A stretch of 64,000 bases of DNA from Bathymodiolus brooksi (Eukaryota > Mollusca > Bivalvia > Mytilida > Modiolidae), in contig OY804578.1 of NCBI GenBank assembly GCA_963680875.1, positions 101,213,689-101,277,688 on the forward strand, read 5' to 3'. The notes beneath the pieces were generated by a model, which saw only the letters and a program-made list of their open reading frames with translations, did no database searches and was not told the DNA's origin. Below, in pieces: positions 59,201 to 64,000 of the stretch. Position 1 is the first letter of the stretch. Each line of letters begins with the position of its first letter. A program made the position numbers and the translations under genes.

Positions 59201-61713
59201 TGGCATGTTATTTATAATGTTTAAACACTGAGTTTATTGGAAGTACCAATACAATAAATATATGCTTAATTTTATCGACCATTTTCACATTTATTCCAGT
59301 GAGTGGTTGTCTAGATAGGGCCTCAGTGCACTGTTTTGCCCGGGGGCCTATAATGTTGTTAAGACAGCCCTGTACCATGTACTGTTGGTTGTTTTACCAC
59401 TAGCGGCAAATATGTCATGCATACTAGAAATATGCATTTCCGTGAATTCTCTGTTAATGTAGACCGAACAATCTGTCTCTTGTGTGTCTATATTTGTCAT
59501 TATATATTTCCTTTTTATTATTTGGAATTTTTTTTTGTCACAGTCTGTGTGTCAAAAATAAAATAAAATAAAAAAATTCAAAAAATTCCAAATAATAAAA
59601 AGGAAATATCTAATGACAAATATAGACACACAAGAGACAGATTATTCGGTCTACTGTTAATGATGCTGTATAATATATAGTATGATTGTACAAATATAAG
59701 TGTAGAGGGATCAGAGAAAAAACAATTAGAAATGATAATCTGTTTATAATTGAAAGATTAAATCTTAATAAAATGGGTGCGAGACCACACTGAAGTCTAA
59801 ATTAAAACGGCGTTTTTAGCCAATAATCGAATATCAAAATCAGCTACCTCAACATTTACAAAGAGTAGAAAATCAGATAAAGTTATCTCCCCTGTAGAAA
59901 TCGAAGACTTTTGTGGCTTTTACTTTCACAATGCACGACACCAATATGTTGTTTCAACAGAGACTTCTACAAGACGGACGGACGGACGGATGGACGAACG
60001 GATGCAATTTAGACACAAATGACACGATGACTATGAATTCTACTTTCGCTTTAAATTTGTCTGTAAATTGAACCTACCTTATTTTTTAGATCAAACCATG
60101 ATTTGATTACAAATATTTCTGTAGCTGCTATTATAATGATGCCTATTCCATACTAAAACAAAAAGGAAATTACAGGATATAATTTTATGTGCAAGTAAAT
60201 ACGTTCAATTTCATGCAATTTTAACAATATAAGAAACACTAAATCATACTGGGTTTATTTAAAGGAAATATCCGGCTATCGTGTGTGAGTATTTGTGTCT
60301 CAATGCTGACACATTAGGTTTATTAAGAGAATAATTATCTTATTTTAACGGTCTGTCTGCAAAATCGTCTGATCTGTTCTGTATCAAAAAAAGATTCTGT
60401 GTATTAGTGATAATGATAATTTACAATAAAATATAGCCCATTAACATTGCCTGCTATCTGTTTGTCTTCATTCATCATGTTATGGTTTTTTCACGAAGTT
60501 TGCATAATAGACAAGGAAATACAAAATGTTTTTTTTTCTTTTCTTTAAAGGCACACAGGCTGTCAAAATTGAATTTTTTGTTTATATTAAAAGTTGCCAA
60601 TATTCGATGTTTTATGCTAATAAAATGTTCTGAAAAAAAGCCAGGTTTAAAAAATCTGTTATAATGTCGTAATTAGTGAAAGGAATTCGAATGCTTAGCA
60701 TTGGGCGGGTCAACATTGCATTCTTTCCTGGGTGTAAGAAAATCAAACAACGACGTATTTCCTTCGTTCTAGGCAATTTACGTATGATATTATGAAAAAT
60801 TTCAACTGCAATATATCTTTATGGTTTTTTAAATCATAATTTAGGTCTTATATTGAGAAACATTTTTGTCATTAAAATAACGGCCTGTATGCCTTTAATG
60901 ATTACCGGTGTTTAGCATGATCGTTTGTTGACGATACTCGGATAATTATATTTTGCGAAAGAAAAACAATTGATTTTCCCCAAAAATTTGTTTGGAATGT
61001 TTTTGTACTATTCCCTGTATTTGGTATTTTTTTTAACCTAGGGCCTGGGTGGCTCAAAGAGTTAGGTAGTTGTATTACCTAACAACTCGTACAAGCCTAT
61101 CACCAATACGCCGTGGGTTCGCATCTGGCTTTTTAAATTACAAAAAGAGTGCACTCGACTCGCAGCAGCAAGTGAAAAAGGTTACCAATTACTTGCCCAT
61201 GGTCGGTGGTTCTCTCCGGGTACTCCGGCTTCTTCCACCACTAAAATTGGTAGCCATGATATAGCTGAAATATTGCAGAAAGTGGCGATAAGCACCAAAA
61301 ATCAATCAATCAATCATATTTTTACCTAGTGATGCAGCCTTCAGACAATAATTCCATGATGACGTATTATAAATACATAAACATTTAATATGCAAGAAAA
61401 AAAATGTAGCACTATAAAAATAAAAAATAATTTTTTCCCCCCACATTCAAAGTGTAAAGTTTATAATCTAATTACTTACAATTATAAGTAATGGTCTGTT
61501 CTTACAACAAGCTCCAAATGCCCCTGTTACTGATATACCGAATGCGACCACGCCGATAATAATGACAATAATGGCTAGAGCTTCCAGTAAATCTCCTAAG
61601 GTAAACCCTGGTCCTATACCAATCTTGTTCAGTAAAGGTAGAATTTTATCATTCACCGTTTCACTCTTTTCTCGTAGTAAACCACCAGCAATTATTAAAC
61701 CAAGCCCTAGTAC
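53147..61713 (-). CDS. Tetraspanin, partial gene (six exons seen, first exon missing)
   Basis: Six minus-strand exons, all of length divisible by three, with AG acceptors and GT donors where visible, give about 272 residues. In order: end of TM1 with the small loop, TM2 and GACCKNR (61480-61713); TM3 (60078-60152); start of the large loop ending [10 protein letters not shown] (58219-58320); CCG exon (56980-57168); GCY plus TM4 (53846-53929); cytoplasmic tail and stop (53147-53281). The large loop has CCG, a later CC, one C and a GC, six cysteines in all, as in six-cysteine tetraspanins. Tetraspanins organise membrane microdomains with partner proteins. The initiator exon with the start of TM1 was not found. 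The introns are full of transposons. Which tetraspanin subtype is not resolved. Confidence 0.88.
53541..53790 (-). mobile_element. SINE S1 with duplicated 3' core, in the last intron
   Basis: Complement of S1 from head side TATCACTGAAGTTGTGAGTTCGAATCCCG-type box B (53755-53770) to core and tail. A second, more diverged core copy (53541-53600) follows in tandem. Confidence 0.8.
53846..53929 (-). CDS. Tetraspanin exon: end of the loop and TM4 start
   Basis: 28 codons: [10 protein letters not shown] (the conserved loop-closing Cys), then [14 protein letters not shown]. Acceptor TTGCAG, donor GTAAGT. Confidence 0.88.
53968..54050 (+). repeat. Family H copy with both hammerhead boxes exact
   Basis: GGCTTTGAGCTACCTGATGA, GGATTGTTCCAGAAACGCGT, CATGCGCACTAAATTTGATA in order. 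The only copy here with exact CTGATGA and exact GAAACGCGTC, but the helix I arms GAGCTAC and ATGCGC mismatch. It lies within 120 bp of the tetraspanin TM4 exon acceptor. Confidence 0.85.
54257..56576 (-). mobile_element. MULE-type DNA transposon in a tetraspanin intron
   Basis: 2,320 bp with TIRs TTCTACCTATTCCAACAT at the left (54263 on) and its complement at the right, flanked by an 8-bp direct repeat CCTAAAAG (54249-54256 and 56577-56584). It contains a decayed FLYWCH/MULE transposase on the minus strand, the same strand as the host gene. Sits between the CCG and TM4 exons. Confidence 0.88.
54698..56119 (-). pseudogene. FLYWCH zinc finger plus MULE transposase, frameshifted
   Basis: Pieces in order on the minus strand. 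At 56119-55760: FLYWCH-type finger ([35 protein letters not shown]). At 55516-55229: MULE transposase core ([30 protein letters not shown]). At 55409-55134: [28 protein letters not shown]. At 55362-54733: C-terminal part with [17 protein letters not shown]. At least three frame changes and stops separate them, so no full protein can be made. FLYWCH binds DNA in such transposases; the MULE core is the RNase H-like catalytic domain. Confidence 0.88.
56585..56765. other. Intronic; possible pogo-type terminus
   Basis: Near 56660-56690 the complement reads TACAATCAAACCTGCCAACG, resembling a pogo/Tigger end. Isolated. Confidence 0.3.
56770..56950 (+). repeat. Family V copy, intronic
   Basis: GTAGGAGGGCTCATGTCTTA, GGTGTCCCAACACATATTG, AGTTTCTCTGGATTGTCCCA. 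Ends ~30 bp from the CCG exon donor. Confidence 0.7.
56980..57168 (-). CDS. Tetraspanin exon: CCG part of the large loop
   Basis: 63 codons. FNCCGVN opens the exon directly after acceptor TTTTAG, followed by YCCHG and NCTTSPSS; donor GTAAGT. The CCG motif is diagnostic of tetraspanins. NCT is a potential glycosylation site. Confidence 0.92.
57518..57905 (+). mobile_element. SINE S2 with duplicated box B, intronic
   Basis: The segment TGTGGTAGATCGTGTGTTCG-AGACCCGGTATAGTCAAACC-AAAGACTAT is tandemly repeated once, giving two box B copies. Otherwise full length to CCACAATCACAAC. Confidence 0.85.
58155..58178. repeat. G-rich homopolymer tract, intronic
   Basis: About 24 G interrupted little; 40 bp from the tetraspanin exon at 58219. 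Confidence 0.85.
58219..58320 (-). CDS. Tetraspanin exon: first part of the large loop
   Basis: 34 codons from [18 protein letters not shown] to AWNFVFLL, acceptor TTTCAG and donor GTAAGA. Predicted amphipathic helix before the CCG motif. An N-glycosylation sequon NTS is present. Confidence 0.82.
58458..58580 (+). mobile_element. SINE 3' fragment (family S3), intronic
   Basis: GTTGCTTGCCCATAGTCGG, TACTCCGGCTTCTTCCACCA, GTGGCGTTAAACACCAAAAA with a CAATCAAATC tail; matches 61180-61316 more than S1. Confidence 0.8.
58781..59030 (+). mobile_element. SINE S1, intronic
   Basis: GGGCCGTCGTGGTCGTTATC head, GTGAGTTCGAATTCCGCTC box B, shortened core (CCGGTTCCTTCAGGAATAAA) and GTGGCTTTGAACACAATAAC. 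Confidence 0.85.
59460..59653. mobile_element. 194-bp MITE with 9-bp target duplication, intronic
   Basis: Flanked by CTGTTAATG at 59451-59459 and 59654-59662. Arms of about 70 bp start TAGACCGAACAATCTGTCTC and are nearly perfect complements around an AT-rich 55-bp loop. The 9-bp duplication points to MULE-type mobilisation. Confidence 0.92.
60078..60152 (-). CDS. Tetraspanin exon: TM3
   Basis: 25 codons: [17 protein letters not shown] followed by SWFDLKNK, between acceptor TTTTAG and donor GTAGGT. The Glu after the Ala/Thr pair is in the place commonly acidic in tetraspanin TM3. Confidence 0.8.
61041..61316 (+). mobile_element. tRNA-derived SINE, family S3, full length, intronic
   Basis: Head GGGCCTGGGTGGCTCAAAGA-GTTAGGTAGT (box A), GTGGGTTCGCATCTGG (box B), CAGCAGCAAGTGAAAAAGGT, core TACTCCGGCTTCTTCCACCA and a CAATCAATCAATC tail. 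The head differs from S1 and S2 while the 3' core is shared with S1. Confidence 0.88.
61480..61713 (-). CDS. Tetraspanin exon: TM1 end, small loop, TM2
   Basis: 78 codons in phase 0. Starts [11 protein letters not shown] after acceptor ACATAG and ends KNRPLLII before donor GTAAGT. TM2 is [29 protein letters not shown] is the post-TM2 tetraspanin signature. Confidence 0.88.
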
Positions 61714-62047
61714 CTATGTAAAAAAAAAAAAAAAAAATATTACTTGATAATGACTGTGTAAATATTGTTTAGTCTCAAATACATGTATTACATTTTCCCC
61801 AATGATTTTGGTCATATTCGTGATGAGAACGTATCATACATGTAATATGTACTGTAGGAAACAGGAACAGCTTACCCTTCGCGAGCACATGGGATAGGCC
61901 CGATTTTTTTGGTAGGTGTCCGCGTAACCCATTGTTTGTTGTTTTCTAAGTTGTGCTTTTTCTTTTGTTTGTCTTCATTCTGTTTCTTGTATCCAATGTT
62001 GCTTGTTTTTTTGTCGAATATAAAGATATGTAGAGTATGGTCTTTGA

Positions 62048-62957
62048 ATTTACATATACCTAAGCCATCACTCCTCTCTCGTATTTGTAAATTGGATGCC
62101 TACCTATGGCGAAATCTACTAGAAACAACTTAGAAGTAAAGTTTGTCAATTACTTGTGGTCTATCGGTGGTTATTATTGGGTACTCCGGTTTCCTCTGAA
62201 TAAAAAATATTTACCGCCACGGTATTACTGATATATTGCTGAAAGCGGAATTGAAAAAACAAAAATCCAAAGATATGAGGACAATGATCTTCGTGAACGC
62301 CTTGATTCATTTCCCATAATGGGTACATTGCTTAATGTTGTATGTTTTTGGTAAATATTCAAATAATTTGTGATTTAACAATTAGAGGTTTATCCGATCT
62401 TCTACTGCCTACTTGTAATTTATGTACATTTTGGGTTTATAGTTTTAACAGTTTCCATTTGGGTCTTAGTAGATCTAATAATGACAAGACCTTTAATTAC
62501 GTCCCTTGCGCTTTTTCTGATGTCGCGATAAAAAAAATATATCGAAACCTCATAACTTGTATGATGACATTAAAGAGCTGACAAAATTAATGATGTGTTA
62601 CTTCAGTACCACTTCAAAGAGGGTGATTATTTATATGCGTTTTTAATTTACCTTAAAAATTCAGAAAGTTACATTACTATTCTAGTAGGCTATATCAGCA
62701 CTTAAATCTAAATTATTGTTTTTACATCTTTTCCATTAAATCGTCCAAATTTCTGGATATTATTATTCAATTCAAAGTCAGTATATGGTTCCGCATAATG
62801 CTTTTCTTATAGACGCGGAACGTTCGTTCTGTATCATCAAATGTATTAAAATGGGACCCCTTTCTTTATTTTTCTCATTGTATTGTCCGTCCTTAGATTT
62901 ACGGTTTCTGTTGACCTCTTTGGTATCTCCAAACGTTTTTACGGTGCATCGCTAAAC
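62048..62957. repeat. Direct duplication, copy 1 (1,044-bp spacing)
   Basis: Repeated at 63092-64000 with only a few substitutions (for example GCGATAAAA/GCGATTAAA). It includes a degenerate SINE core (TACTCCGGTTTCCTCTGAAT) at about 62140-62270, an identical 79-codon frame with no recognised domain, and a family T 3' fragment. Confidence 0.93.
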
Positions 62958-63091
62958 ATTGATTGGCGACACAAGGTAAGGAGGAAAAATTAAAGATCTA
63001 GTTCTTATTAGATTGGGTTTTGTTAAATTGTCAAGCTAGCATTGGTGGCCACCTTTTGTTTCTGATCAACATAAAACAAATACAACTTTGC

Positions 63092-64000
63092 ATTTACATA
63101 TACCTAAGCCATCACTCCTCTCTCGTATTTGTAAATTGGATGCCTACCTATGGCGAAATCTACTAGAAACAACTTAGAAGTAAAGTTTGTCAATTACTTG
63201 TGGTCTATCGGTGGTTATTATTGGGTACTCCGGTTTCCTCTGAATAAAAAATATTTACCGCCACGGTATTACTGATATATTGCTGAAAGCGGAATTGAAA
63301 AAACAAAAATCCAAAGATATGAGGACAATGATCTTCGTGAACGCCTTGATTCATTTCCCATAATGGGTACATTGCTTAATGTTGTATGTTTTTGGTAAAT
63401 ATTCAAATAATTTGTGATTTAACAATTAGAGGTTTATCCGATCTTCTACTGCCTACTTGTAATTTATGTACATTTTGGGTTTATAGTTTTAACAGTTTCC
63501 ATTTGGGTCTTAGTAGATCTAATAATGACAAGACCTTTAATTACGTCCCTTGCGCTTTTTCTGATGTCGCGATTAAAAAAATATATCGAAACCTCATAAC
63601 TTGTATGATGACATTAAAGAGCTGACAAAATTAATGATGTGTTACTTCAGTGCCACTTCAAAGAGGGTGATTATTTATATGCGTTTTTAATTTACCTTAA
63701 AAATTCAGAAAGTTACATTACTATTCTAGTAGGCTATATCAGCACTTAAATCTAAATTATTGTTTTTACATCTTTTCCATTAAATCGTCCAAATTTCTGG
63801 ATATTATTATTCAATTCAAAGTCAGTATATGGTTCCGCATAATGCTTTTCTTATAGACGCGGAACGTTCGTTCTGTATCATCAAATGTATTAAAATGGGA
63901 CCCCTTTCTTTATTTTTCTCATTGTATTGTCCGTCCTTAGATTTACGGTTTCTGTTGACCTCTTTGGTATCTCCAAACGTTTTTACGGTGCATCGCTAAA
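63092..64000. repeat. Direct duplication, copy 2, runs off the window
   Basis: Same order as copy 1 and still matching at the last base. Either a 1,044-bp tandem repeat continuing to the right or an assembly duplication. Confidence 0.93.

Noticed and set aside
62342..62581. 79-codon ORF conserved identically at 63386-63625
   Set aside because: Identity reflects the recent 1,044-bp duplication, not selection; no recognisable domain.

Overview
The window is eukaryotic, AT-rich and gene-poor, and most of it is transposable elements and tandem repeats. The best guess is a bivalve mollusc, probably mussel-like. The reasons are several dispersed repeat families that resemble mussel repeats from memory, tRNA-headed SINEs ending in a conserved core (GGTACTCCGGTTTCCTCCAC ... 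GTGGCGTTAAACACCA), short intron-flanked exons, and FLYWCH/MULE and Harbinger-type transposase remnants. The species call is inference; no search could be run.

Layout. 1-630: 33-bp satellite. 806-1162: a palindrome-rich element whose inverted partner lies 9 kb away at 10215-10570. 1544-3390: 48 near-identical 38-bp units inside a PIF/Harbinger-like remnant with a truncated transposase. 4607-5558: fold-back mariner. 6770-7105: three copies of an interspersed element (here 'family H') with a hammerhead-ribozyme-like core. 7880-9287: MULE-like element with GAAAC-rich inverted repeats and a 9-bp target duplication. 9804-10202: 141-bp-arm hairpin. 11231-12192: TA-flanked transposon holding a HIRAN-like ORF. 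12-28 kb: SINEs, unclassified repeats and 66-bp and 58-bp tandem arrays. 29.3-32.6 kb: a large 48-52-bp satellite with a 151-bp higher-order trimer. 34-38 kb: SINEs, a hairpin and a LINE 3' fragment. 38502-39814: complete Tc1 element with an uninterrupted transposase. 41602-42401 and 50398-50595: two more tandem arrays built from family H. 45067-45784: GC-rich TIR element.

The only convincing host gene is a tetraspanin on the minus strand (53147-61713). Six exons with matching phases and GT/AG junctions give about 272 residues, covering the end of TM1 through TM4 and the stop. The exon with the initiator lies beyond, or unrecognised near, the right edge. Its introns hold a FLYWCH/MULE transposon with an 8-bp target duplication, a 194-bp MITE with a 9-bp target duplication, several SINEs and a family H copy. 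The right edge is a near-perfect 1,044-bp direct duplication.

The most unusual observation is family H. At least 16 dispersed copies share a ~150-bp consensus that folds like a minimal type I hammerhead: helix I arms, CTGATGA, a short helix II, then GAAACGCGTC. Three separate satellites in this window appear to be amplifications of different pieces of that same element.
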